A DNA stretch of 64,000 nucleotides, taken from the NCBI RefSeq assembly GCF_008710155.1, contig NZ_VYPZ01000005.1:62001-126000 (forward strand), written 5' to 3'. Shown piece by piece: positions 24,368-34,763 of the stretch. Below the pieces are notes generated by a model. The model worked only from the letters and a program-made list of their open reading frames with translations. It made no database searches and was not told the DNA's origin. Each line of letters starts with the position of its first letter. Positions within the stretch are counted from its first letter, which is position 1. The stretch comes from Sphingobium limneticum (GTDB taxonomy: Bacteria; Pseudomonadota; Alphaproteobacteria; Sphingomonadales; Sphingomonadaceae). The translations under genes and the position numbers were made by a program.

Positions 24368-25165
24368 ATGGCCGACACTCTCTCCATCTGTTCCTGGAAC
24401 ATCAACTCCGTCCGCGCCCGCATCGACATCGTCGAACAGCTGCTGCGCGATGAGGCGCCCGACATATTGTGCCTTCAGGAAACCAAGGTGGTGAACGAGA
24501 TTTTCCCCACCGACATGTTCAAACGGATGGGCTATGTCCATCAGGTGCTGAACGGCCAGCGCATGCATCATGGCGTGGCGATCATGAGCAAGGTGCCGAT
24601 CCATGAGGATGACCGGTTCGACTGGCAGGCCAATGGCGAAGCGCGCCATGTCGGCGTCCGGCTCGACAATGGCGTGCGGATCGAAAATGTCTATGTGCCT
24701 GCCGGGGGCGACGTTCCCGATCGCGATGTGAACCCCAAATTCGGCCAGAAGCTCGATTTCATCGAACGGATGATCCAATGGTCGTCCGGCCTTGGCGACA
24801 AATCGGCCATCCTGACCGGCGATTTCAACATCGCGCCGCTGGAATCCGATGTTTGGAGCCACAAGCAATTGCTGAACGTGGTCAGCCATACGCCGATCGA
24901 ATGTGAGATTCTGGCGCGGTTGCAGGCATCGAACGACTGGGTCGATATCGGCCGCCATTTCCACCCCGCGCCCGCGCGCCTCTACACTTGGTGGAGCTAT
25001 CGTGCGAAGGATTGGGCGGAATCGGATCGTGGCCGCCGCCTGGACCATATGTGGATGACGAAGGATGTGGCGGACAAGGCGGTCAGCCATCGCGTCGTCG
25101 AACCGGCGCGCAGCTGGATCAAGCCGTCCGACCATATCCCCATCATTACCGAGTTCGCTTTCTGA
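24368..25165 (+). CDS. xthA: Exodeoxyribonuclease III
   Basis: A class II AP endonuclease and 3' exonuclease of base excision repair, 265 aa. EEP-fold motifs: [10 protein letters not shown], the metal-binding [29 protein letters not shown], and the C-terminal RRLDHMW and [11 protein letters not shown] with the catalytic His. ATG 24368 fits the family; an in-frame TTG lies three codons upstream. It overlaps the ribA start by one base (TGATGA). Confidence 0.93.
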   Translation: MADTLSICSWNINSVRARIDIVEQLLRDEAPDILCLQETKVVNEIFPTDMFKRMGYVHQVLNGQRMHHGVAIMSKVPIHEDDRFDWQANGEARHVGVRLDNGVRIENVYVPAGGDVPDRDVNPKFGQKLDFIERMIQWSSGLGDKSAILTGDFNIAPLESDVWSHKQLLNVVSHTPIECEILARLQASNDWVDIGRHFHPAPARLYTWWSYRAKDWAESDRGRRLDHMWMTKDVADKAVSHRVVEPARSWIKPSDHIPIITEFAF

Positions 25166-26235
25166 TGAGAACCGGGATCGGACGGGATGCGGCGCGAGCG
25201 ATCGACGCGCTGCGCCGTGGCTGGGCGATCCGTCTGACCGCCCCCGATGGTGCGATCCGCCTGATGGCGATCGAGGGGGCGGACGCGGTGACGCTGGCGG
25301 ATTTCGACCCGCATGGTCGCGCCGACATTCTGATTTCCGCCGCCCGTGCCGAAACGCTGAAACTTGGCAATCAACTGGCCGCCGCCGACCCTGACATGCC
25401 GGTGCTGGTCGAGCGCGCGCCGTGGATCGACGCCGACGTCGCCACCGCCATTTCCGACCCGGTGCTGGACTTGGCGTCCCCGCTCAAGGGGCCATTTCGC
25501 GCGCGCACCTTGCCCGCGCCGCAGGCGGCCAAGGCGGCGCTGCGCCTCGCGCGTCTCGCCGGCATCCTGCCCGCCTATTTCCTTCTGGAAGGCGACGGCC
25601 CGGTGGAGGTTGACGTCAGCGCCGACGCTATTTCCGCCTATGACGATGCGACCAACCTTGCCATCGCCACCCGCGCGCGCCTGCCGGTATCGGCGAGCGA
25701 GAGCGCGGAAATCATCGCCTTTCGCAGTCCGGACGAACCGCGTGAGCATGTCGCGCTGATCGTGGGCAAGCGCGATGGATCGCCGCCCGTCATTCGGCTG
25801 CACAGCGAATGCCTGACCGGCGACGTGCTGGGCAGTCTGAAATGCGATTGTGGCCCGCAACTGCATGAGGCGCTGCACCGGATCGCCGATGCGCCCTGGG
25901 GCATCCTCCTCTATCTGCGGCAGGAAGGGCGCGGCATCGGCCTCGTCAACAAGCTGCGCGCCTATGCGATGCAGGATCAGGGGTTCGACACGGTCGACGC
26001 CAATGTCCGGCTGGGCTTCGCCATCGACGCGCGCGATTTTTCGGTCGCGGCGCGGATGCTCGACCTGCTCGCCGTCGATCAGGTGCGCCTGCTCACCAAC
26101 AATCCCAACAAGGTGACGGGGCTGGAAGCGGCCGGCATCAAGGTGACGGAACGCCTGCCGATCATCCTGGCCGCCAATCCGCACAACGAACGTTATCTCG
26201 CCACCAAGCGCGACCGGACCGGCCACCAACTATGA
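25165..26235 (+). CDS. ribA: GTP cyclohydrolase II with a non-RibB N-terminal domain
   Basis: Opens the imidazole ring of GTP, the first step of riboflavin synthesis. The C-terminal half is classical: zinc ligands Cys216, Cys227 and Cys229 in [18 protein letters not shown], the catalytic [17 protein letters not shown], and [13 protein letters not shown]. The first ~180 residues resemble neither plain RibA nor an active DHBP synthase (no RENEGD-type motif); they may be a degenerate RibB-like or accessory domain. It overlaps xthA upstream and the L,D-transpeptidase gene downstream. Confidence 0.9.
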   Translation: MRTGIGRDAARAIDALRRGWAIRLTAPDGAIRLMAIEGADAVTLADFDPHGRADILISAARAETLKLGNQLAAADPDMPVLVERAPWIDADVATAISDPVLDLASPLKGPFRARTLPAPQAAKAALRLARLAGILPAYFLLEGDGPVEVDVSADAISAYDDATNLAIATRARLPVSASESAEIIAFRSPDEPREHVALIVGKRDGSPPVIRLHSECLTGDVLGSLKCDCGPQLHEALHRIADAPWGILLYLRQEGRGIGLVNKLRAYAMQDQGFDTVDANVRLGFAIDARDFSVAARMLDLLAVDQVRLLTNNPNKVTGLEAAGIKVTERLPIILAANPHNERYLATKRDRTGHQL

Positions 26236-26735
26236 GCGTCATCCGCGTCGAAAGCGGCGCGGGGCGCCTGACCTTCGGCGACGTCGCCATGGCCTGCACC
26301 ATAGGCCGCAGCGGCGCCTGTGCGGCGGCGGACAAGCGCGAAGGCGATGGCTGCACCCCTCTTGGGGTCTGGCCCATTCGCGGTGTCCTGCTGCGTCCCG
26401 GCAAGGTCGATGCGACCGGCATAAACCTGCCCTGGCGCTGGATACGCACCAATGACGGCTGGTCGGACGATATCGCCGACCCGGCCTATAACCGCCCGGT
26501 CCGCCTGCCGCGTCCCTATTCCGCCGAAAGCCTGACCCGCAGTGACGACGCCTATGACGTCATCGTCGTGCTGGGTCATAATGACGCGCCGCCGGTGCCG
26601 GGCATGGGCAGCGCGATCTTCTTCCATCTGTCCGAAGGTCGACGGACGGCGGGCTGCGTCGCCGTGGACCGCGATGACATGCTACGCCTCCTGCCATTGC
26701 TGGTGCCGGGCGACGTTATGGAGATTGTGGCTTAA
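26232..26735 (+). CDS. L,D-transpeptidase (YkuD) family protein
   Basis: A 167-residue YkuD-domain protein. The region [16 protein letters not shown] holds the presumed catalytic His and Cys of L,D-transpeptidases, which cross-link or anchor proteins to peptidoglycan. [14 protein letters not shown] is typical of this compact subfamily. There is no visible signal peptide, which is odd for a periplasmic enzyme; relatives of this compact type also lack one. Its ATG overlaps the ribA stop (ATGA). Confidence 0.82.
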   Translation: MSVIRVESGAGRLTFGDVAMACTIGRSGACAAADKREGDGCTPLGVWPIRGVLLRPGKVDATGINLPWRWIRTNDGWSDDIADPAYNRPVRLPRPYSAESLTRSDDAYDVIVVLGHNDAPPVPGMGSAIFFHLSEGRRTAGCVAVDRDDMLRLLPLLVPGDVMEIVA

Positions 26736-26737
26736 TT

Positions 26738-26811
26738 CCGTTCGCTTCGAGCGAAGTCGAGAGGTGGTCAGCGCATCGCATGCGTTTCTCGACTAAGCTC
26801 GAAACTAACGG
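26738..26811. repeat. Degenerate REP-like inverted repeat
   Basis: CCGTTCGCTTCGAGCGAAGTCGAGA on the left (written here in two halves, CCGTTCGCTTCGA and GCGAAGTCGAGA) pairs imperfectly with TCTCGACTAAGCTCGA and TAACGG on the right. It shares the GAGCGAAGTCGA core with the element at 126-238. It lies between the convergent L,D-transpeptidase and glnD genes. Confidence 0.65.
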
Positions 26812-26821
26812 ATAGCTGCAC

Positions 26822-29590
26822 TCACGCCCGCTCCAGCGCCTCGCCCACTTCGCCACCGGCCGCTTCCAGCAGGCGCCGTTCCAGCGTCTGCAACCGTGCC
26901 TTGCTCTCGATCTTCCCGCCCAGCAGGTCGGTGACATAGAAAGTATCGACCGCGCGCTCGCCATAGGTGGCGACATGGGCGCTGTGTACCGTTACCTTCG
27001 ACTGGAACAGTGCATTGGCGAGGCTGAACAACAAGGCCGGCCGGTCGCGCGCATTGACCTCCACCACCGTAAAGCGGTTCGACGCCTTGTTGTCGATCAG
27101 CACATTGGGTTCGATGCGGAAGGCTTCGGCGCGGGTGCGGGGCAGGGGGCGCGCCGCCAGCTTGGTGATCATCCGGTGCCGGTTGGACAGCGAATCCTCG
27201 ATCGCGCCGCGAATCCGCTTCAACTGATCGTCGCTGTGGAATGCGCCGCCTAGCGGATCCTGCACCAGGAAATTGTCGATCGCCACCCCGTCGCGCGTCG
27301 TATGGATGCGCGCGTCGATGATGTTGCCGCCGGCCAGATGGATGGCGCCGGCGATGCGGTAGAACAGGCCCGGATGGTCGGTGGCGTAGACCGTCACCAG
27401 CGTCGCGCCGCGCTGCGGATAATATTGCGCCGCGATCGACAATTGGGCGTCGCCCGCGGCCAGGATATGCTGGGCATTGTGGAAGAGAATGTCGTCCGGT
27501 TCCGCGATCCAGTAGCTTTCGGGCAGCCGCTTGCTGAACGCCTCGAACGTCGGTTCGTCCATGCCCAACGCCTCGCGCAGCGCATGCTGCTTGGCGATGA
27601 CGCGCTCGCCCCGCCCCTTTTGCTTATGGCCCAGCCGCAGCACTTCCTCGGCGGACTCATAGAGATCGCCCAGCAACTGTCGCTTCCAGCTGTTCCAGAC
27701 ACCCGGTCCCACCGCGCGAATATCCACCACGGTCAGGCACAGCAGCAGGCGCAACCGTTCCGGGCTTTGCACCACATCGACGAAATCGAGGATGGTCTTG
27801 TAATCGGCCAGATCGCGTTTGAAGGCGGTGGCCGACATCAGCAGATGGTATCGCACCAGCCAGGCGACCGTCTCCGTCTCCGCCGGGGTCAGGCCCAGGC
27901 GCGGGCAAAGCTGTTCGGCCACCTCTGCACCCAGCAAACTATGATCGCCGCCGCGTCCCTTGGCGATATCGTGCAGCAGCACCGCGACATAGAGGGCGCG
28001 ACGCGACAGCAATTTGCCCATCAGGTCGCTTGCCAGCGGATGGTCCTGCGTCAGTTCGCCCTTTTCGATCCGCGACAGCAGGCCGACGGCGCGGATGGTA
28101 TGCTCGTCGACCGTATAATGATGATACATGTCGAACTGCATCTGCGCGACGACGCGGCGGAAGTCCGGCACGAACCGGCCGAAGACGGTGGATTCGTTCA
28201 TCCATCGCAGCACCGTTTCCGGATCGCGCGGTGACGTCAGCACCTCCATGAAGGCGGCGTTGGCGCGCGGATCCTTGCGCACCTTGGCGGAAATCAGGCC
28301 TGCGTCCCGGCTCGCCGCGCGCATGGCGCTGGGATGGATCTGCAACCCATGCTTGTCCGCCACGGCGAAGATATCCAGCAGCCGCACCGGGTCCGCCTTG
28401 AAGAAATCGTCGCTGGGCAGGGCGATCCGCCCGCGTTCCAGAACGAACCCGTCCAGCTTCTTGGGCCGGCGGAAGATGGACGGAATATAGCGTCGCCCCT
28501 TTTCGGCCATCTGGTCGTCCAGATGCGCCAGGAACACGGCGGTCAGGTCGCCCACCGTCTTTGCGTTCAGGAAATAATAGCGCATGAAACGCTCGACCCC
28601 GGACCGGCCCGCACGCCCGGTAAAGTGCATGCGCGTCGCGGTTTCCAGTTGCAGGTCGAAGGTCAGCCGATCCTCCGCCCGGCCGGTGATGGTGTGCAGG
28701 TGGCACCGCACCGCCCACAGAAAATCCTCGGCCTTCTGAAACTGGCGCAATTCGGCTTCGGTCAGCAGGCCGACATCGACCAGATCGGCGACCGAGCGCA
28801 CCCGGTTCACATATTTGCCGATCCAGAACAATGTGTGCAGGTCGCGCAGCCCGCCCTTGCCTTCCTTGACGTTCGGCTCGACGACATAGCGGCTGTCGCC
28901 CATGCGCTTGTGCCGCTCGTCGCGCTCCTCCAGCTTTTCGGTCACGAAGGCGCGGGCATTGCCCTGCATCACTTCTGCGTCGAAGCGGACCGACGTTTCT
29001 TCATACAGCGCCCGGTCGCCCCAGACATAGCGCGCCTCCAGCAACGCGGTGCGCACCGTCAGGTCGCTCTTGGCCATGCGCATCGTTTCATCGACCGAAC
29101 GGCTGCTATGCCCGACCTTCAGCCCCAGATCCCACAGAGAATAGAGCATGGATTCGATCACCTGCTCGGTCCAGCCAGTCGGCTTCCAGGGGGTGATGAA
29201 GCCGATATCGACGTCGCTGTGCGGCGCCATTTCGCCCCGGCCATAGCCGCCCACAGCCATCAGCACGATCCGCTCGCCTGTGCTGCGATTGCCGGCGGGA
29301 TAGAGATGATGCGTCGTCGCGTCGTAGAGCAGGCGCAATATCTGGTCGATCAGGAAAGCGAAGGCCGTCACCGACTCCCGTCCGCGGGTCGGCTTGACGC
29401 TCAGCCGGCGGGCGACTTCGGCCCGGCCCTCGTCCAGTGCCGCCTTCAATTCCTTCACGATTCCGCCGCGCAGGCGCATGGCATCGCCCCGATGCTCCTG
29501 CGCCAGAGCGTTGATCGTATCGGAAATGGCGCGCCGGTCGATGATCGCACGCCGCGATCCCAGCGCTGGATACTGTATGCCCATGGCCAT
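26822..29590 (-). CDS. glnD: Protein-PII uridylyltransferase / uridylyl-removing enzyme
   Basis: The glutamine sensor of nitrogen regulation, which uridylylates PII when nitrogen is short and removes UMP when it is plentiful. Domains in order: nucleotidyltransferase with GGYGRGEMAPHSDVDIGF near residues 108-128, a GlnD helical segment, an HD hydrolase with LLHDIAKGRGGDHS near 535, and two C-terminal ACT domains (about 730-800 and 840-915) that bind glutamine. 922 aa is typical. It starts 3 bases after the mutS stop, so it is probably co-transcribed with mutS. Confidence 0.94.
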   Translation of the reverse strand: MAMGIQYPALGSRRAIIDRRAISDTINALAQEHRGDAMRLRGGIVKELKAALDEGRAEVARRLSVKPTRGRESVTAFAFLIDQILRLLYDATTHHLYPAGNRSTGERIVLMAVGGYGRGEMAPHSDVDIGFITPWKPTGWTEQVIESMLYSLWDLGLKVGHSSRSVDETMRMAKSDLTVRTALLEARYVWGDRALYEETSVRFDAEVMQGNARAFVTEKLEERDERHKRMGDSRYVVEPNVKEGKGGLRDLHTLFWIGKYVNRVRSVADLVDVGLLTEAELRQFQKAEDFLWAVRCHLHTITGRAEDRLTFDLQLETATRMHFTGRAGRSGVERFMRYYFLNAKTVGDLTAVFLAHLDDQMAEKGRRYIPSIFRRPKKLDGFVLERGRIALPSDDFFKADPVRLLDIFAVADKHGLQIHPSAMRAASRDAGLISAKVRKDPRANAAFMEVLTSPRDPETVLRWMNESTVFGRFVPDFRRVVAQMQFDMYHHYTVDEHTIRAVGLLSRIEKGELTQDHPLASDLMGKLLSRRALYVAVLLHDIAKGRGGDHSLLGAEVAEQLCPRLGLTPAETETVAWLVRYHLLMSATAFKRDLADYKTILDFVDVVQSPERLRLLLCLTVVDIRAVGPGVWNSWKRQLLGDLYESAEEVLRLGHKQKGRGERVIAKQHALREALGMDEPTFEAFSKRLPESYWIAEPDDILFHNAQHILAAGDAQLSIAAQYYPQRGATLVTVYATDHPGLFYRIAGAIHLAGGNIIDARIHTTRDGVAIDNFLVQDPLGGAFHSDDQLKRIRGAIEDSLSNRHRMITKLAARPLPRTRAEAFRIEPNVLIDNKASNRFTVVEVNARDRPALLFSLANALFQSKVTVHSAHVATYGERAVDTFYVTDLLGGKIESKARLQTLERRLLEAAGGEVGEALERA

Positions 29591-29593
29591 GCT

Positions 29594-32251
29594 CTAGTCG
29601 TGCCGCATGTCGGCGGCCAGTTGTTTCAGTCGATATATATGATCGAGTGCTTCACGCGGGGACAAAGCGTCGGCGTCGATCGCCGCGATCGCCGCCAGCA
29701 GCGGATCGGGCGCTGCCTCCTCCTGCGTCGCCACCGCCGCGAACAAGGGCAGGTCGTCCAGCCCCGCCGCGATCCCGCCGGTCTTCGCCTTGCCCGCCTC
29801 CAGCCGCGCCAGCACATCCTTGGCGCGCTTCAGCACGGCCGGTGGCAACCCCGCCAGCCGTGCGACGGCCAGGCCGTAGCTGCGATCGGCTGGCCCCTCG
29901 GCCAGTTCGTGCAGCAATATGAGGTCGCCCTTCCACTCGCGCGCGCGGACATGGTGCAGCGACAACGACAACAGCGTCTCGGCCAGCCGCGTCAACTCAT
30001 GATAATGTGTGGCGAACAGGCAGCGGCAGCGATTGACCTCATGCACCGCCTCCACCACGGCCCATGCGAGCGCGAGGCCATCATAGGTGGATGTGCCACG
30101 GCCCACCTCGTCCAATATGACGAAGCTACGCTCTGTGGCTTGCGCCAGGATCGCCGCTGTCTCGACCATCTCGACCATGAAGGTCGATCGCCCCTTGGCG
30201 AGGTTGTCCGACGCGCCGACCCGGCTGAACAGCCGATCAACCAGAGTCAACGTCGCGGCCTGCGCCGGCACATAGCCGCCAGCCTGCGCCAATATGACGA
30301 TCAGCGCATTTTGGCGCAGGAAGGTCGACTTACCGCCCATGTTCGGCCCGGTGACCAGCCACAGCCGGTCGCCCTCGTTCAATCGGCAATCATTGGCGAC
30401 GAAAGGCTGCCCGTCCTTGCGCAGCGCATCCTCGACCACCGGATGCCGTCCGCCCACGATGTCGAGGCACTGGCCCGCGCCATCTGCCGCAACAAAATGC
30501 GGCCGCTGCCATCCGCCCTCGGCCGCCCGCTCGGCGAGCGAAGCCGCCACGTCCAGCCGTGCCAGCGCATCGGCGGCGCGGGCGATGTCGGCCTTGCGAT
30601 CCAGCACCGCGCCGATCAGTTCCTCCAGATGCGCCGCCTCGGCCACCAGCGCATGGGCACCGGCCTGCGCCACGCGTCCGGCTTCCTCATGCAGGTCGAT
30701 CGAGTTGAATCGCACCACGCCCGCCAACGTCTGGCGATGGGTAAAGCCGCTGTCGGGCGCCATCAGCGCATCGGCGGCACGGGCCGGCACTTCGACATGG
30801 TATCCCAGCACGCCATTATGCCGGATCTTGAGCGCGGAAATCCCGGTCTGCGCGCGATATTTGGCCTCCAGCGCCGCGATCGCCCGGCGGCCGTCACTGC
30901 TCAGCCGCCGCAATTCGTCCAGCGCCGGATCGTAACCGTCGGCGATATAGCCGCCGCTCGCCGTCTCGGTCGGCGGAGCGGGCACCAGCGCGCGCGACAG
31001 CGCATCGACCAGCGCGCCATGCCCGTCCAGCGCCGGCAATAACTGCACCAGCATCTGCGGCGCATCGCCCAGCCGCCCCAGCCGCTCGCGCAGCAACCGC
31101 GCGCCGCCAAGGCCATCGCGCAACTGACCCAGATCGCGCGGGCTGCCACGCCCCACCGCCACGCGCCCCAGCGCCCGGCCGATATCGGGCAAGGCCCGCA
31201 GCGCCCCGCGCAACTGGTCGCGCAACGTCGCATCGTCATGGAACAGCGTGACCAGCCCCAGCCGCGCTTCGATGACCGCCAGGTCCATCAGCGGCGCCGA
31301 CAGATCCTGCCCCAACAGCCGGGCGCCCGCGCCCGTCACCGTCCGGTCGATCGCGCCCAGCAGGCTGCCCGCCCGCGTGCCCGCCGTGGTCGACACGATT
31401 TCCAGACTCTCGCGTGTCGCCGCGTCGATCGCGACATGGCCGCCACTGGTCTTGCGCAGCGGCGGCGCCAGGAAGGGCAGCGTGCCCTTGCCCGCATGGT
31501 CCAGATAGGCGATCAACCCGCCCATCGCCGCCAGCTCGGCCCGGCCGAACTGGCCGAATCCGTCCAGTGTCGCCACCCCGAACAGGCGTTTCAGCGCATC
31601 TTCGGCCCGGCTGCTGGAAAAGGCGGTCTTGTCGAACGGGTGCATGTCCGCCACCTCGATGCCTGATCCCTCGGCCACCACCACTTCGCTCGGCCGCAAC
31701 CGCGCCAGCTCGGCGGGCAGGTCGGCAAACGGGCAGGTCATCGTTTCGAACCGGCCGGTGGAAATATCGGCGGCGGCGATACCGATCTCGCCCGATCCTT
31801 CCCCGCCGACCTGCGCCAGCGCCACCAGCATATTGTCGCGCCGGCTGTCGAGCAGAGTCTCCTCGGTCAGCGTGCCGGCGGTCACATAACGCACGATCGC
31901 GCGCGCCACCAACGTCTTGCCGCCGCGCGCCTTGGCCTGCGCCGGCGTTTCGGTCTGCTCGGCGATGGCGACGCGATGTCCGCCCTTGATCAGCCGCGCC
32001 AGATAGCCTTCTGCGCTATGCACCGGCACGCCGCACATCGGAATGGGCTGGCCGCCATGTTCGCCCCGACTGGTCAGCGCGATATCCAGCGTCGCCGCCG
32101 CCATCTTCGCATCGTCGAAGAACAGCTCGAAAAAATCGCCCATGCGGTAGAAGAGCAGGCAGTCCTGCGCCTCCGCCTTGAGCGTCAGATATTGCGCCAT
32201 CATCGGCGTCGGGGCGGCGGCAGAAGCTGGATTGTCGGTCGAAGAAGCCAT
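29594..32251 (-). CDS. mutS: DNA mismatch repair protein MutS
   Basis: Recognises mismatches and small loops. The N-terminal mismatch-binding FYRMGDFFELFFDDA with its Phe-x-Glu is present, then connector, lever and clamp domains, and the ABC-type ATPase with Walker A GPNMGGKST (about 633-641), Walker B VILDEVGRGTST and the FATHYHELTRL switch. 885 aa from ATG 32251, which starts the family-like MASSTDNPASAAAPTPMMAQY; the frame is open 28 codons further upstream but without family similarity. It diverges from the malic enzyme gene. Confidence 0.94.
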   Translation of the reverse strand: MASSTDNPASAAAPTPMMAQYLTLKAEAQDCLLFYRMGDFFELFFDDAKMAAATLDIALTSRGEHGGQPIPMCGVPVHSAEGYLARLIKGGHRVAIAEQTETPAQAKARGGKTLVARAIVRYVTAGTLTEETLLDSRRDNMLVALAQVGGEGSGEIGIAAADISTGRFETMTCPFADLPAELARLRPSEVVVAEGSGIEVADMHPFDKTAFSSSRAEDALKRLFGVATLDGFGQFGRAELAAMGGLIAYLDHAGKGTLPFLAPPLRKTSGGHVAIDAATRESLEIVSTTAGTRAGSLLGAIDRTVTGAGARLLGQDLSAPLMDLAVIEARLGLVTLFHDDATLRDQLRGALRALPDIGRALGRVAVGRGSPRDLGQLRDGLGGARLLRERLGRLGDAPQMLVQLLPALDGHGALVDALSRALVPAPPTETASGGYIADGYDPALDELRRLSSDGRRAIAALEAKYRAQTGISALKIRHNGVLGYHVEVPARAADALMAPDSGFTHRQTLAGVVRFNSIDLHEEAGRVAQAGAHALVAEAAHLEELIGAVLDRKADIARAADALARLDVAASLAERAAEGGWQRPHFVAADGAGQCLDIVGGRHPVVEDALRKDGQPFVANDCRLNEGDRLWLVTGPNMGGKSTFLRQNALIVILAQAGGYVPAQAATLTLVDRLFSRVGASDNLAKGRSTFMVEMVETAAILAQATERSFVILDEVGRGTSTYDGLALAWAVVEAVHEVNRCRCLFATHYHELTRLAETLLSLSLHHVRAREWKGDLILLHELAEGPADRSYGLAVARLAGLPPAVLKRAKDVLARLEAGKAKTGGIAAGLDDLPLFAAVATQEEAAPDPLLAAIAAIDADALSPREALDHIYRLKQLAADMRHD

Positions 32252-32389
32252 GGGGCAGGGCGATAGCCTGAACCTTGGGCTGAAACCAGCGCTTCCCGGA
32301 ACGGCAGGAAAATTGCGCTTCTCGCACTTGCCCACACGATAATCTTGCCGCTAGGGCCACCTTATTGTTCCATTATGTGGGTGCCAGCG

Positions 32390-34651
32390 ATGTCCGATAA
32401 ATCGAATGTGGAATTTTCCGAGCGCGAGGCGCTGTTCTTCCACTCGACCGGCCGCCCCGGCAAGATCGAGATCATCGCGTCGAAACCGATGGCGACGCAG
32501 CGCGACCTCAGCCTCGCTTACTCGCCGGGCGTTGCCGTCCCGGTACGCGCCATCGCCGCCGATCCGGCGACCGCTTATGATTACACGGCCAAGGGCAATC
32601 TGGTCGCGGTCATCTCCAACGGCACGGCGATCCTGGGCCTCGGCAATCTCGGCGCGCTGGCGTCCAAGCCGGTCATGGAGGGCAAGGCCGTCCTCTTCAA
32701 GCGCTTCGCCGACGTCGATTCCATCGACATCGAACTCAAGACCGAGGATGTCGATCGTTTCATCGATGCGGTCGAGCTGATGGAGCCGACCTTCGGCGGC
32801 ATCAACCTTGAAGATATCAAGGCGCCCGAATGCTTCATCATCGAACAGACGCTCAAGGAACGGATGAACATCCCGGTCTTTCATGACGATCAGCATGGCA
32901 CCGCGATCATCGCGGCGGCGGGCGTCATCAATGCGGCCCTGCTCACCGGCCGCGACATGAAGGACATGAAGGTGGTGGTGAACGGCGCGGGCGCCGCTTC
33001 CATCAGCTGCACCGAACTGATCAAGGCGCTGGGCGTCCCCAATGACAATGTCATCATGTGCGACAGCAAGGGCGTGATCTATCAGGGCCGCACCGAGGGC
33101 ATGAACCAGTGGAAGTCGGCCCATGCGGTCAAGACCGACGCGCGCACCCTGACGCAAGCGGTCAAGGGCGCCGACGTGTTCCTGGGCCTGTCGGTCGCCG
33201 GGGCCATGAGCCAGGAGATGGTGAAGTCCATGGCGCCCAATCCGATCATTTTCGCCATGGCCAATCCCGACCCGGAAATCCTGCCGCCCGATGCCCACGC
33301 GGTGCGCCCCGACGTGATCGTCGCGACCGGCCGGTCGGACTTCCCCAATCAGGTCAACAATGTCCTGGGCTTCCCCTTCATCTTCCGCGGAGCGCTGGAC
33401 GTGCGCGCGACCGGCATCAACGAAGCGATGAAGCTGGCCGCCGCCCATGCCATCGCCGAACTGGCGCGCGAGCAGGTGCCCGAAGAAGTGGCCAAGGCCT
33501 ATGGCCGTTCGCACAGCTTCGGCCCGGACTATATCATCCCCGCGCCATTCGACCCGCGCCTGATGGAAGTGGTGCCCGCCGCCGTCGCGCAGGCTGCGAT
33601 GGAAACCGGCGTCGCGCAAAAACCGATCGAGGATATGGCGGCCTATCGCCAATCGTTGAAGGCACGGCTCAACCCGACCACCTCGGTCCTCACCAGCGCC
33701 TATGAGATCGCTAAGGCCAACCCCAAGCGCGTCGTCTTCGCCGAAGCCGAAGAAGAAGTGGTGCTGCGCGCCGCCATCCAGTTCCGTGAGCTGGGCTATG
33801 GCATCCCCGTCCTGGTCGGCCGCGACGATGTGATGGAAAAGCTCAAGGCATTGGGCGTGCGTGATCCCGAAAGCTTCGAACTGCACAACAGCGTCAACTC
33901 GCCGCTGGTGCCCGACATGGTCGACCTGCTTTACGCCCGGCTTCAGCGGCGCGGCTATCTGCGTCGCGATTGCGAACGGATGGTCAATCGCGATCGCCAT
34001 ATTTTCGGCACGCTGCTGGTCAAGATGGGCGTCGCCGATGCGATGATCACCGGCACGACCCGCCCCTATGGCCAGACGCTGCGCGAAGTGAAGCGCGTGA
34101 TGGACTCCGCGCCCGGCCGTACCCCCTTCGGCATCCATGTCATGGTGGCCAAGGACAAGACCGTGTTCCTGGCCGACACCACCGTGCATGAACGGCCGTC
34201 TGCCACCGAACTGGCCGATATCGCCGAAGGGACCGTGGCCGTCGCCCGCCGCATGGGCCATGACCCGCGCGTCGCCTTCCTGTCCTATTCCAACTTCGGC
34301 AATCCGCCCGGCGCTTTCCTCGACAATGTGCGCGACGCGGTGAAGCTGCTCGATGAGCGGGCCGTCGATTTCGAATATGAAGGCGAAATGACGCCCGATG
34401 CGGCGCTCAACCCCACCGTGATGAAAAGCTATCCGTTCAGCCGCCTGTCCGGCCCGGCCAATGTGCTGGTCATGCCCGGCCTGCAATCGGCGAATATCTC
34501 GGCCAAGCTACTGCGCGAACTGGGCGGCACGACGATGATCGGCCCGTTGCTGGTCGGCATGGAAAAATCGGTGCAGATCGCCACCATGTCTTCCAACGCG
34601 TCCGAACTGCTGACTCTGGCCGTGCTGGCGGCAGGCGGCGTCGCGCTCTGA
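32390..34651 (+). CDS. maeB: NADP-dependent malic enzyme with phosphotransacetylase-like domain
   Basis: Decarboxylates malate to pyruvate, linking the TCA cycle to gluconeogenesis and NADPH supply. The N-terminal malic domain carries LAYSPGVAVPVRAI and FHDDQHGTAIIAAAGVINA; the NAD(P) domain VVNGAGAASISC follows; the last ~320 residues are a phosphate acetyltransferase-like domain (RVVFAEAEEEVVLRAA, VMPGLQSANISAKLL) that in MaeB enzymes is regulatory, not catalytic. 753 aa is standard. ATG 32390 matches the family N-terminus. Confidence 0.94.
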   Translation: MSDKSNVEFSEREALFFHSTGRPGKIEIIASKPMATQRDLSLAYSPGVAVPVRAIAADPATAYDYTAKGNLVAVISNGTAILGLGNLGALASKPVMEGKAVLFKRFADVDSIDIELKTEDVDRFIDAVELMEPTFGGINLEDIKAPECFIIEQTLKERMNIPVFHDDQHGTAIIAAAGVINAALLTGRDMKDMKVVVNGAGAASISCTELIKALGVPNDNVIMCDSKGVIYQGRTEGMNQWKSAHAVKTDARTLTQAVKGADVFLGLSVAGAMSQEMVKSMAPNPIIFAMANPDPEILPPDAHAVRPDVIVATGRSDFPNQVNNVLGFPFIFRGALDVRATGINEAMKLAAAHAIAELAREQVPEEVAKAYGRSHSFGPDYIIPAPFDPRLMEVVPAAVAQAAMETGVAQKPIEDMAAYRQSLKARLNPTTSVLTSAYEIAKANPKRVVFAEAEEEVVLRAAIQFRELGYGIPVLVGRDDVMEKLKALGVRDPESFELHNSVNSPLVPDMVDLLYARLQRRGYLRRDCERMVNRDRHIFGTLLVKMGVADAMITGTTRPYGQTLREVKRVMDSAPGRTPFGIHVMVAKDKTVFLADTTVHERPSATELADIAEGTVAVARRMGHDPRVAFLSYSNFGNPPGAFLDNVRDAVKLLDERAVDFEYEGEMTPDAALNPTVMKSYPFSRLSGPANVLVMPGLQSANISAKLLRELGGTTMIGPLLVGMEKSVQIATMSSNASELLTLAVLAAGGVAL

Positions 34652-34763
34652 TCCCGCGCGGGCCATCGGCTGAGATTTTCTCGTCGGTGGTCCGCGCTTT
34701 ATCATTTGCTTATGCCGCGTTCTGGGCGAGAGGGGGACGCATGAACCGTCTCGGGAGCAAGGC

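Noticed and set aside
28334..34486. Long open frames antisense to glnD, mutS and maeB
   Set aside because: Same reason: they mirror codon bias of well-identified genes and show no domain or start signal.
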